Positions 11,133-24,400 of a DNA stretch of 64,000 nucleotides are shown one piece after another. Origin of the DNA: Ulota crispa (Eukaryota > Streptophyta > Bryopsida > Orthotrichales > Orthotrichaceae); the NCBI GenBank assembly GCA_963920765.1, contig OY987249.1:4001230-4065229 (forward strand), in the 5' to 3' direction. The notes below the pieces were generated by a model that saw nothing but the letters and a program-made list of their open reading frames with translations, was not told the DNA's origin and did not search any database. The stretch's first letter is position 1. The number at the start of each line of letters is the position of its first letter. A program made the translations under genes and the position numbers.

Positions 11133-12678
11133 ATGGGGCTGCTCCTGGGAAAGCTGTTGTCGTCTATCTCATGGGGCACGAAGGATTACGGAATTCTCAT
11201 GATCGGTCTTGACAATGCAGGTGTGAATTCTTTAAACATCCTCCTCCTACCAACCTCCCAGTCATTTGGTTTTTTTGCGATGTAACTGCACTTGGGATGC
11301 ATACTTCGTAAGAAATGCTTGGCTGTTTTTCTCAGAGACTGATATTATTCTTTAGCCTGATGGTGAATGTGTTTTGGGCACCACAGGGAAGACAACAATT
11401 TTGTACAAAATGAAAATGGGAGAGCTTGTGACGACGATTCCTACAATAGGCTTCAACGTGGAATCAATCAAGTACCAGAATGTGAGCTTCACAGTGTGGG
11501 ATGTGGGGGGTCAGGATAAAATTCGACCTCTTTGGCGTCATTACTTCGACAATATTCAGGTCAGGCAAAAATGACGTTCACTTAGCCTTCTCTCAATGTG
11601 CGTTAATTAAAAATTGATTACCTATATGTATCAAAAAGTCCAAAACTCGTGATTTTTTGAAGCACGACGTTGGTCCATTCTATACAGACACCTGTACGTT
11701 GGCATGGTTGACGATTTGAGTTCTCCTTATACATCAACTTCTTTTTGTCAAACTCAAACCATACAAGTTTTTAGGGTTTTTAGTGTGAATTAAATCGTTT
11801 CGGAACGTTTCAGACAGTATCGTAAAGATGAGTTTCACCATAAAGGCGTCCTTCTAGTGACATTCATCACGTAGAGAGAGGCCTTCTTTTGTATTATGGA
11901 TTGGTCTCTATATGATCACAATTACAATAGGGAGACCTCCACATGAATCATGAAGAACATTTTCTATATACAAACAATTTACTGAAAGTGATGTTGGTGA
12001 CATTAGTCATATTTTCTCTATTTGTGTCTTAACCCTTGAACGCCTGAGCGTGCCACTCCGACCAGTACAGTGTTTTTTCTTGTATTTGGAATGGTTTTAC
12101 ACCCTTACTACATTTGATATTAACAAAGAAGTTGAAATATAGATCAATGCGGTTCTAGTGAGCTATTTGAGATCCCAAATAAAACCTTCTTGTTGGTAGC
12201 AAATGTCAAGTATATGGCAGCGTATATACTATGCCTATGGTCATTGAAGGGTTAAGGTCTACCAGAGCAGGACTACAGAGCAATGCATATGGGAACACTT
12301 TCATGGTTTTTTTCAGGATTGAGAATTTCGAGTGTCTCACAGGCTTCTTATTTGTGTATGCAGGGTTTAATATTCGTAGTGGATAGCAACGATAAGGAAC
12401 GAATCTCGGAAGCCAGAGATGAGCTTCACAAGCTGTTGAAGAATTCGGAACTAAGCAATGCCAAGTTGATGGTGTTTGCAAACAAGCAAGATCTGGCGAA
12501 AGTTTTGACCACCAAGGAGGTCACGGACAGGCTACACCTTAGCCAGTTGAAGCAAAGGGAGTGGCACGTGCAAGCTTGCAGTGCCACCACCGGGGAGGGA
12601 TTACGTGAAGGCCTGGATTGGCTTGCTGCAGCTCTCAAAGACAGTCCAGGCAGAACCACCAACGGATATGAAACGTGA
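11133..12678 (+). CDS. ARF1: ARF-family small GTPase
   Basis: Three coding exons with consistent phases: 11133-11220, 11387-11559 and 12364-12678 (stop TGA), giving 191 residues. All introns are GT-AG. Gly2 after the initiator Met is the expected N-myristoylation site. GTP-binding motifs are all present: P-loop GLDNAGKT (25-32), switch 1 Thr49 in [14 protein letters not shown] with catalytic Gln72, NKQD (127-130) and SAT (160-162). ARF GTPases of this type recruit coats and drive vesicle budding at the Golgi and endosomes, cycling with ARF-GEFs and GAPs. The body is close to plant ARFA1/ARF1, which is 181 residues. Here the C-terminus is about ten residues longer (ending GRTTNGYET), and the P-loop has Asn28 where ARF1 has Ala. 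The start is fixed by the MGL N-terminus. The open frame running in from 12283 is intron and should be ignored. The gene looks intact and functional. Confidence 0.95.
12101..12240. repeat. Dispersed repeat inside ARF intron 2
   Basis: About 140 bp of intron 2 matches 35371-35505 at roughly three quarters of positions by eye, for example ACATTTGATATTAACAAAGA against ACATTTGACATCAACAAAGA. It also shares GAGATCCCA and GGTAGCAA blocks with that copy. No terminal structure is evident. It is likely a fragment of an older transposon. Confidence 0.65.
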
Positions 12679-15600
12679 TGTGATGAGCCTGCTGCCTTGG
12701 ATGCACCTATATTTCTTAGTTTCCCAGTACACCGACTTGTTTTCCCCTGAGTCGAGTGCACTCGAGTTGCCCATGGCGCTGCTGTACATAAAAAAAGAGG
12801 CATATCTACTCCAAATCCCAACCAGCTGGTTAGCTCCTCGTCTCAGCAATCCATGTCCATAGCAACCTGGGATTAATTTTCATTAACTGCACAACTGGCG
12901 AACAGGTTACTGGACGTCATGTAGGTTGTTTCGATTGGACTCATAAGGAAGCGAACTCCAGGGTTATAGGTTTTTTTAAAACCTCTCGTGGCTAGATAAT
13001 GAGAGAGTGATACACCGTTGCGTCAAGACCTAAACCTGACATTATGTCTAGTAAGGTGAGCTTCATAGTCTACACACTCCCTTGATTTTCAAGGTGGTCA
13101 AGCTACAGTGAGCAAGTGATTGTAGAAGCCGAGCTGGAGAGCTGAGGCACTAATTGAAGCAACGGAATTTAGAAGGTCGGTTGAGAGCAAACTGAGTTTG
13201 TAAACAATGAGTTCTCCCAAGGGATGTGACTCCGGGGTTTATTCTGAGCATGCTGTTAAGAAGACTGGAGAGAAATTGAAGAATCTCAAATTGGCTGTTG
13301 TGCTGCCAGGGGTTTGTGTTCTTTTTTATTTCTTCAAGCAAGCATGTTGTTATTTTGCTGTGTCTAGGCTGTGCTCTGTATTTTGGGGAGTACAACCTTA
13401 TTCAAGTGTAAATTTGTAGATGGATATCCAAGGGTCTTGGGATATCTTTGTGATTTTTGCACATTAGATGAGAGAGGAAAAGAATAAGCAGTGCCTACAC
13501 TAGCTAAACTAGATGAAGTGTCAAGCATATCGTTGTCAAAGTTTCTCCAAACTCTCCAAGTCTGGCAATGCACTGGCCATGGATTTGTTGCGCTTGTTGA
13601 AGGCATCCTCAGCTTTTTAATGAGGACTGTTTGAATCTAAATTTGTAAAACACAAAGCATTCAGAGTTTGGGTTTGATGCTATGGACTATCCATAGACCA
13701 TAAGTGACAGTGAGTGCTTGCAAAAACTCAAAACAGTAAGAGAAGTCTAAATCAGAACAACTGTAATACTTTAAATATTTTTAATGCAAAACAGTGGGAA
13801 ATCTTCATGAATATTCCTCAAGTAGTTAATGTGCCATAACTAAAACTATTTGAAATTGATTTGCACGGGGGGACTTTAATATATTTATTAGTGTTTTGTA
13901 ATCCACATTGTAAATTACCTTGATTGCATGGCCCCGCATAAGTATGATGTTGTCAATGATATAATATTTTGATATAATATTTTGGCTGAAGTATATGTAC
14001 AAGCAAGACTTGATTCTGAACACCGTACTCTTCAAATGGCATATGAAAATTTTAGGAAGGATATTTTTGCTAGTACAAGAAAGCTAGTCACAATTTGGCA
14101 ATTGCAACAAATGTGTAAGCCATCTTATATTTTATGAAAAACCATGTTTGTGTTGTTGTGTTGAAATTATCTAGTAAACATAAAAAATCAAAAACTATGC
14201 ATGTGATCATGTAAGCTCTTTGTCTAAATTCAAAGTATAACATTTTAAAAACAAATTTTTTGCATGAACTTCAAACTAGGTGAGGTCATACTGACACTAA
14301 ATATTATAATTGACAAATACATACACATAAGAAAAGTATGGCCAAGGCATTATAACATTTCCAAATTAACCACTAGTTGGAGGGCCCTATTGAAAAGTGT
14401 GTAATGGAGCAAAAAAATTCTTAAACAAGGTCTATTGATACCCTGTCATTTGTCAAAATTTATTAATTATTATAACCATCCCTTATTGCTCAAGGGACAT
14501 ACTTGATTTTTGAATGATGTGAAGATGTCTTAGTTAGTACAATATAGAGCAAAATTAAGTGATGGCTTTCAAATAATTTTTAGACTATAACTTCTAAATC
14601 ATATTTATGTTTACATATAATGATCAAATTTTGGACAACAAATGAATGTTTTAGCTCACTCACAAGAGACAATGCATCTTTGTGAAAGTAGATTTTATAG
14701 CATCATATCAAACTTATAGTTTATGTGTTAATTGATCATACTCATCTAGAGATATATTTTGACAACAAAGATCAAAGGGAATTGGCAATTGATGAAAGAG
14801 CATGTGGAAGTGTTAGTTAACTTTTACAGCACTTCTAAAGAAAATTGCTATGTAATGCACAATTTGTACAAAAATATTGAAGAACATATTGTGAAATTTA
14901 ACATATAAAGGGCCAACCTTTATGAACCTCCATGCAATACATGAAAAACCATTTCTACAATGACTAAACAATAATTAAGATTAGTAATTTTAGTAATTTT
15001 GAACAAGATATTTCTTGTGGAGATGCACCACAAAAACCATCTTGACATGCTAGATGTGGAAAAGAAAAACTGATTGTTGAGTAAAAGTTTAATCTTGAAT
15101 TGGTAATTATTCAACATGGAACTTAGTTTCAACAACAATTACTCACATGGCATTGTTAGTATGAACCAAGCATGATGGCACAAGAGTCTTCATACCATTT
15201 TGTATCAAAATTCAATATACACAAAAATAAACAAAATGCAAGTCTATACTAGTCTCATGGGTATTTTGTTAAAATTTTAATTTGAATTTTTAATAGCACA
15301 ATCATGAACTCAGTTTTGCGATGGCAACAAAAATGGATTCCTAATTATGCTTAATAGCATGCCAAGTTACAAGACCAATGTATTGACATTTAAAACAAAA
15401 AGTACTTTTTGAATGGAGCCCAAAGAATAGAGTTTAAGATGATGTTATAAGTTGTGCATGTGCAACAATGCAAGTAACTCCAAGTTGAAGAGAAACAAAA
15501 AAAAGACCTAAAAAATGTAAAACAAATACTTGGATTATGTAGTCACAAAAAAGGGCTAATCATGATCTCACACTTTAGCAACCTCTTACTTTTGATCCTT

Positions 15601-18425
15601 CTAAGCGTATAGAATTCATGAATATGTTGAGGTTGTTGCTGTGGATGTTAATAGAGAGGATTCTACTATTTGAACTTCAAAAAAGAAAAAATGGTTGAGT
15701 TGAGTATCCTTTAATGCCGATTCCAACCTTGTGCATTGCCTAACTCCACTTACACTCACTTATTTCAACTTCACTTTCTATTTTGTGTATAGTGACTCAT
15801 TAATCATGTTTTTCTTAAAAAAAACCATATGCCAACTATTCAAGACTCATTTATTCAAGATGATAACTAACGTGAACATTGTTATTTTTAGGCCACATAT
15901 AGTGGCAAGATAGACATATCTTGAGATAATTTTTCAAAAAACAAAAAAATAATACAAAATATATGTATAGGCGGTTCATTCTATGTAATTTGCAACTTAA
16001 ATCAATTCACACTACTTCATAGAATCTGACTAAAAACATTTTTGTTTAGCATTCAAGATAGAATTCCATTACTCCAATAACATTTGTAACTATATTTATG
16101 AATCTCTTGTAATATTTTAATTTTGTTGTATCATATATGCCTCTTTTATCAAGTAGCTAGTTTATTTTATTTTCATCCAAATTATTTGGTATGTTCCAAG
16201 AAGGAGTTCAATCATGTGTGGCAGGTACGTGCAAAGCTCAAGAAATTTGGAATTGCATCAAACACAAGTGGAGTAAAATGCACAAACTATATTTTCATAA
16301 ATCTACTAATTAAATTGGCTTATGTTATTTGCTTCTTTGTTTGATGAACAATGGTACATCTTCTTTGACTACATTGGACTCTAAGGATGAGTGCCATAAA
16401 TTTGCATATGGAAGAAATGGTTTTGTATGGCACAATGAGTATTAATTGAATTTTTTAATCTCAAGACATGCTCAGAGGTGTTGTAGTAATACACATCCAC
16501 TTGCCTTGTCACTAAGATATTCAAGAAATAAAAGAATGATTTAAATTGCACGCCAAGTTCAAGATAGATTAAAAAGTGTAAAAGATTGATGCAAACAATT
16601 GTTCTTGGTCATGAAGCCACCATATCAATGGAAATTGGGCATGTTTCATGTTGATATCAAGAAGGCCAAATCAAAACAAGCTAATCAAGACTAGTCTAGT
16701 AATGACTATGCTAGTGGAAAAGTGGGTGCCTACTTTGCAAGAGTTATGGAGGGCTACACATATACAAGAGGTTGTGGCAATGTGATAGGTTGAAGAAAAA
16801 AGTGGTTACAAAACCCATCTAGTTTGTTGTACATATACTTGAGTAGTTAGGTTAGGTGAACATATGTTTTTGAAGAATATTTCACTAAGATGACATGTAT
16901 GTATTTTATGAACCCACAACATTATCTTTTATCATTTTATTTTCATTTTGAATGGAATGTTGGTTTTTCTTATGCCTGTTCTCATTTGCTATTGCTTGCC
17001 ATCTTTGTGATTTTGCACAATGGTTTTCAGATTGCTGTGAAGCATGTTCACAATGCATTTGTAAATTGTTCTCATCATGCTTGTTGCAAGCGCTCTTTTC
17101 CAATGCATTTTCAATAGTTCCTTCAGCGCGTGTATGATAATCTCTTCCAATGCACTCTTATAATAAATGTTTGCAATGCATTTTTTCTGTGGGTATTTAC
17201 AACAATTTAGCATAGACATTTTGAACAATTTTTTTTTTATGTTACAAAACTATAGCAAAATGCACCGTTTTAATTAATACTGTTTTACGATGTCTTTCAA
17301 ATTCTTTTTGCAACTTATTCTTTATTGCTTTGCAATAAAAATACGATTGTAGTTGTGTAATTTAAGTTTTTAATTTTCTTGCAATTAATGATAAGATTTT
17401 AATAGAGTACGTTGCATGCATTACGTGCGCTTGTACTTAGTTTGCAATTAAATTGTTGTTAAGTTGCACAGCAATATATATCACCAGGTGCTAGTCTCCC
17501 AAGGCTTTTGTTTTTCACAGATTTTTGCAGTGCCTTTGCAATAATTGTTTGTAGCAACACACCAAATAGTTGCAAAACAAATTATTGATGGTTTTTACTT
17601 GTTCTTAACAAAAGTTTTTTCCTTGAAGAAATTCTTTTACTCAGTTTTGATGATTTTCTGCAAAAAGTCTATGCTCTGAAATACGTTTGCATTTGTATCC
17701 TACTGATTTCACACTAGTTTCTCATTACAGTTGTCCACTACAGTACTGCTTTGAGGGACCCAAATTTTCCAGTTGCAAAACCGTTGCAAAATAACTTGCA
17801 AGTCCGTTGCATGCAAGCCGTATTTTCTGTTGTGGACTTTTTGGTCAAGGCCTGGGCTTGCTTGCTCATGTTTGAGCTGCTGCCGGACAGGATTTTTTTG
17901 GGTTAAGGACCGGTAGCTTCTCAGGCCATATGACAAATTTTCGTGGTGCAGATATGGCCACATAAGATTTTTTTAAAGTGCAAAATTAGGTCGCAAGTGT
18001 TTACACTTTGAGTATGTTGATTGTGAGGAAATTTTTCTAAAATCAAACATTGGTGTTGTAAGAATGAATTTTTTGAAAACATGGGTTACAAAACTAAAAA
18101 ATTTATTACAAATGAGACATTATCTCAAAGAAATTTAAGGGTGGTTTGATTTTCAAATAATACGACTCCTCACGGTTTGAAGATCACTTTATTTTCTACC
18201 TAAGATCCTAATTGACTAGCTACAAACAACAACATATTCTTTTTTCTAAAACGTAGCAGCACCAAGACTCTATTTTTTCTTCATTTTTATTTTCTTTTGT
18301 ATAGACTTGAAGCCTGAATTATATTTTTGTAGCTTTCTGGCTTTTTAAAGCCTAAAAAAAAGGAGAAGCAGCAGAATCATAGCACGGCGTTGCGGATTCA
18401 GTGATCAACTGGTTCAAGCACTACG
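12679..18425. other. AT-rich intergenic region, no gene recognised
   Basis: After the ARF 3' untranslated region the DNA is AT-rich, with many stops in all frames. The 16.9-17.6 kb part is full of TTGCAATGCATTT-like words. The last about 100 bp before 18426 contains a TATA-like TTATATTTTT near 18319, which could serve the ABCB gene. I see no supported gene. Confidence 0.5.
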
Positions 18426-21400
18426 ATGGAGAAATCCGATGCCGAAGACATGCGAGTCGACAAGACGAATGCGCAGCAAGACGAAGCGGAGAGCGATGCA
18501 GGACCAGAGGGGCTGATGATTCCAATACCAGTGACATGCGGCCCAAGCTCGCAGCAGTCGGGCGAGCAATCCTGGCAAGAGCCTGGGCAAATCATGACCG
18601 TGGATCTGCTGCCGAAATACATCGAGGGGTTCGAGAAAGACTTGGAGAGGTGCTTGGAGAAGACGGCCGCCTTGCGAGCCTTGGCGGATGTGGAGTTAGC
18701 GGACGCGCCGTCGCGAACGCAGCCAACACTGCGTCACCACCCGAATGCCAAGTGCTACTGCCCCACGCGCGTCGTCGTCCGCTCCCCATTCGGCGACGAA
18801 GCGTTCGTCCCCAAGGACGCCGAGCAAACGTTCTCCTCGCCGCCATCGCCTGGCCGTGTCGACGATGACGACGACCAGAGCTCCATGTGGGCGGGTACCA
18901 GCGCCCTGGAAGCGCAGTCAGAAAGCACCCAGGTCAGTGTCCCGTGTATCAAAGTTCACGCATGCAGCAATCAGCTTGCTTCGTGCAAAAAAATCAGTGT
19001 GCTTGTGCCTGTGCTCAATCAGCAGTGCAGTTTGGCACGTACGCATATTTTCATTATATAGCCAGTTTCGGATGTCGTGAAAAGCGACACATTCCACGAT
19101 GAAGGCTTGCATATGCTCATATGGCAGCCTGGTGTACGTGTGCACACCAAAATGCTCAATGCGAAACTCGGCTATTGTAGCATTGCGAGTTTCACATTGA
19201 TTGCATGAGTGAGCACAGCCAGTCTTGTGTATTTAACATGATGATCTCTGTGGAGCTTTGCCACTAGCAAGTTCATCCTCATTCTTCGTCTCTTTCAGTA
19301 TCCATTGCTCAAGGCTTGTTGAAACCCACTGTTGACAATTTGCATATCATAAGTTTTCGCTGGATGGCGACCGTGTAACGAGAGGTGTATCGGAGCCTGC
19401 ATGCATGCAGGTGGACGAGCAGCTGGCGGCGCAGGAGAAGGCGCATGTGTTCGTGGTGCCGAAGCTGACGCTGGAGCGGCAGCCGATGTTGGGGTTGACG
19501 GTGAAGAAAGTGGAGAGCCAGAAGGTGGTGGTGGTGGTGGAAGACCATCCCGTGAAGCCGCCCTCGACGTCTTCGTCGTCCGATGCCAAGCTCTCGTTTC
19601 TCATCCTCTTCTCCTTCGCCGACACGGCGGATTACCTGCTCATGTTCCTGGGCTCGTTGGGCGCGTGTGCACACGGCGTGGCCGTGCCCATCTTCTTCGT
19701 CTTCTTCGGACGACTCATCAACGCCTTCGGGTTCAACCAGCACCACCCCCATCGCCTCGCGCAAGAAGTCGGCAAGGAAGCGCTCAGCATGTTCTACTTG
19801 GGCATCGTCGTCATGTTCGCTTCCTGGATAGGTGCCCCAACCCCTGCTATAAAACTTGAACGCCATCAGAATCACACTGTTCATAATATATATAATATAG
19901 GGCAAATTTCATGGGTACCCGTAAGTTTGCAATATTTGCATCAATACCCCTGCTTTTTCAGAAATTGCACAAACACCCTTGCACCATAATTTTCAGGCAT
20001 TTATTTGTTGTGCTCGTACTTCCTTCATGACCAATATTGAAGAAGGGAATGTAATGAAACAAAAAAGAAGCAACATGCCCACAAAGGAAGAAGAGAAGGG
20101 AAGTGGCATGCACAACATAACAAACGCCTGAAAATTTTGGTCCCAAGGGTATTTGTGTAATTTCCTGATAAAGCAGGGGTATCTGTGCAAATATTGCAAA
20201 CTTCAGGGTATCCATTAAACTTTCCCTATAATATAATAATCCAAGCGAATTGGTCATTTTTTCAAACCTTGAACGGGTCTCGGTCCTTGAGCCGCTAACC
20301 CTAATTCTTTTAATGTGCATGCCGCCGTGTTTGAGTTTCCTTCTGATGAGGAAGGGTGGTGGCCGCTACTGCAGAGGTGGCGTGTTGGATGCAAACTGGA
20401 GAGCGGCAGTCGGCACGAATTCGTATCCGTTACTTGCAGTCTGTACTGAGCCAGGATGTGGGCTACTTCGACACCAACGTCAACACTGCGGAGATTGTGG
20501 GACACATTGCGCAAGATATCTCCCTGGTGCAAGATGTCATCAGCGAGAAGGTACGAACAAGAGCCACCATAGCCGTCCCCTACCTTCAATGCCCTCTACC
20601 GATCTCGTTTGCCTTTGTTTTTATGTGTAGTTTTACTTAACAGCAACTGCAACTTTGTGTGCATAGTTTCTGGACTACAAAATAACATTTTTTTACCTTA
20701 CCTCCTTCTCTGTTGGCTTGTCTGGATCACCACTTGCCCGTGTGTCCCCGGGCATGAGAAACCGCATTTGGGTGTGTAGACAGGGAATTTTATCCACTTC
20801 ATGGCGAAATTCGTCGCGGGCTTTGCGGTGGGGTTTTCGTCCGTGTGGCAGCTCTCTCTCACCACGTTGGCAGTAGTGCCGGCTATCGTTGTTGCAGGGA
20901 GCATTTATGCGATCACGATGACCGGCCACGCCACGCGCAGCCAGAAAGCATACGAAGACGCCGGCCGAACTGTGGACCAGGTAAAAAGACATTCAATCCA
21001 CCAATTAGCGAAGGATGCACACAACATTCTTCAGTAGTGTTAAACTTACACCCTCTCCCCCGTAGATCTAAAGTCAAAAAACAATCTTGACCTCTTTGAT
21101 CCCACTCCCTGGAGTCCATGACAACAACTAAAAACATAGTTTGAAAGAGTGACAGCCAATGGTCTTATGACAAGCTCTTGCAGTATGCTATTTTAAAAGT
21201 GGTCTGTGTGTTGATCACTGAAAACAATGCGAGAACCAGTAGTGTCACGAGTCACGAGATTCTGCAAAGTAAATACACGTGGCAGATTTGGCAGCTTGAG
21301 GAATGTTTGGACATCTTTAGAACCACAGTGGCTCGTGAGTCAGAAGGTTTGTTTTTCATCTTTTGAACTCAACGTTATAGAGTAAATGCGTCGAAGGAAA

Positions 21401-24400
21401 ATAAGCGCCAGAGGAGCTTGAAAATTCTGATTCCCATAAAAAAGCAGATGGACTGAGGATGTGAGGAGAGCTATGTTTGAGAAAGTTTTGGGAGGGATCT
21501 GATGAAAGAAAAAAGCAAAAATAAAATAAAATTACATGACGTGTAGAAATTTGACTGTACCTCGTTGTAGGCGATCACGCAAGTGCGCACGGTGTACGCT
21601 TACGTGGGAGAGACGACAGCGGTGAACGCGTACTCCAAGCAATTGCAGACGACGTTGAAGCTGGGGAAGCAAGGGGGGTTGGCCAAGGGACTGGGCTTGG
21701 GCTTCACATACGCGCTCTGCGTGGGGGCGTGGGCTCTGCTGCTGTGGTACGCAGGCAAGCTGGTGCGCCACGGCGCTACCAATGGTGGCAAAGCTTTCAC
21801 CACCATTTTGAATGTCGTTGTGGGTGGAATGTACGCTTTTCTCTACATCTCTCTCACTTCTGCATGTCGGTACTACTAGCATGTGCGAAGAGGAGTCAGT
21901 ACGCTTTTTTCATAGCTACGGGGTTTAGGGTTTAAGCACCCCCGAGGAGGATGCAAATTCGGCACTACCAACAGGGTTTTTTCTGTGAATGCATTATTTT
22001 TCCAGCGCTTTGGGTCAGGCATCTCCCAATTTGGCAGCGTTTTCCAAAGGAAGGGTGGCTGCGTTCAAAATCTTCGAGATGATTAAGAGGCGGCCAGGGT
22101 TGAGTCACACGAGCCAGAGCACAAGAGGCAAACAGTTGGCATTGGTATGTACTTCCTCTCCTCAAGAGCGCAGTTTCTTCCTCAGCTTTTTCTCTTCTAA
22201 AGCACCAAAAAGGCCCAAATTTCACAACTCCACGGGAACTTTCGAGTTGTCCCCGAAACATGCAACGTTCTTCACCTATACTGGTGATATGAAGTATGGC
22301 CTCATCTGAATTGTAACTTCCTCAACAATATGGCAATTTTCAAGCCGTACATCCTTGGTCCTTACAGAGTAAGTCTTTTATGTTGTGCTGCGTTGAATAT
22401 GTTGTCTTTGCTTTCGATCTGACTGGAGGCTCTTTCTTCATGAAGGTGAAAGGCAACATCGAGTTGCGAGATGTAGCATTCAGCTACCCCTCAAGGCCCG
22501 ATACGCCAGTGTTTCAAAACTTCAACCTGAACATCCAAGCTGCCAAGTCCATCGCCATTGTGGGCAGTAGCGGGTGCGGCAAGAGCACCCTCGTGTCCCT
22601 CATTGAAAGGTTCTACGATCCCAGCTCTGGTAATTCCCAGCTTCCAAACTCATGCTGCGTCAGAAAATGTATGCAAAATTTGATCTCAACAGATTATACT
22701 CTTAGACCGAAAGGGTATGTATCTCTTCACAACAGTGTAATTCTTCCAGCAAAAACTCACCTGTATATGTTAGGATGCTTGAAATGATGCCAATAGGATT
22801 CTTGGAGTTTGTAAATGAACTTGGGGTGGAATGTCTGGCAGGTGAGGTGTTGCTGGATGGGCACAACTTGAAATCTCTAGACCTGAAATGGCTTCGGAGA
22901 CAGATTGGGCTTGTCAACCAAGAGCCCGCTCTGTTTGCAACGACCATCCGCGAAAACCTTCTCTATGGCAAGGAAGATGCCACAATGGAGGAAGTCGTCG
23001 CTGCCTCCACGGCCGCCTTCGCACACAGCTTCATCAGCCGCTTCTCCCAAGGCTATGATACACAGGTCATCCACCCCACTTCTGCAGTCAGCTCTTCCCC
23101 AATAAAAACTAACCATGATCACGTATAGTTTGCGCACAAAATAGTAGAGGAAATTGTGATTCAAAGGCGCAGCTTAATTGGTAAATCAGACCTAATAAGG
23201 ATATTTGTGTCATACAAGTTGTATCGTTATCACCGTTGATCTGTAGCGCCTGATACTTGAGAACTAGTACGTGAAAAGTTTCAAATGGCATAGGAATTGA
23301 AAGAGACTTGCCATGGTTTCAGGTAGGGGAGAGAGGAGTGCAACTTTCAGGAGGGGAGAGACAAAGGCTCGCCATAGCCCGGGCGATGCTGACGGACCCA
23401 AAGATCTTGATCCTGGATGAGGCAACCAGCTCCCTGGACACCGACTCCGAGGAAATTGTATGCAAGGCACTGGATTCGCTCATGGTGGGAAGAACCACGG
23501 TGATGATCGCCCACCGCTTGTCTACGGTGCGAAAAGCAGACACCATTGCTGTCATGCAGCAAGGGAAAATTGTGGAGAGCGGTAGCCACGAGGCGCTCAT
23601 GTCCAAGGAAGAGCCAGGGGCGTACTGTATGCTGGTCCACTTGCAAGCGGCCAGATCTCCTTCATGTACCGATGCTCCATCGAACACTCATCCCAGGTAT
23701 TGCTGTCAATTTGCCACAACAAAGATCTCAAAACGGCGTTGCAATCTCACGCAATTAACTGAATTATAATAAAAGTCAAGGATACTGAAAGCCGTAAGGG
23801 ATTTGCTTTCAACTCCTGCACCAACTCTTGTTATCAACAGCACCTCATCCACTCGTACACTAGATTGGATTTATTAGCAAGTGGTGTAAGCAGGACTTGG
23901 CTAAGGACTGACGGTTACTGATCTTCGAATGGAAACTGGCACTAACGGTGATCTTCAACCTCTCGCTTTGAAACTTGACAAGAAAATTTGTAGACTGAGA
24001 TAGAGATTTGATCGCCACCAGATTTGGCTTTTGTACCCAAAGACCTCTCTATAGCTCTATCCATCATTCTCCCAAAACTCGTACTCATATATATACATGT
24101 CCAAATGCTCAAATAGTATCCTCTACCTTAACTTGTGTCGGTGTTTGCATGATTACCTCAGATTCGTGCGAGGATCTTCCCAGAATCGCAGTTTTGCAGA
24201 TTCAGATGGCATGTCTGAGGCACGGGTCGACCTGGCTACATGCACAGCATTACCAAAACCATCCTCGTGGAGGCTGCTGATGTTGAACCGCCCGGAATGG
24301 CACCACGGTTTGTTCGCGAGCTTCGGTGCCATCATCGCCGGATGCGAGTTTCCTCTTGCTGCATTTGTTATTGGTCAGGTTGGTTCAGATTTTCCTCCTG

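Noticed and set aside
12283-12678. 131-codon frame as an independent protein
   Set aside because: Its C-terminal part is ARF exon 3, and the first 27 codons are intron 2 sequence before the acceptor at 12363.
12426-12821. 131-codon - strand frame
   Set aside because: It is the antisense shadow of ARF exon 3 and has no domain.
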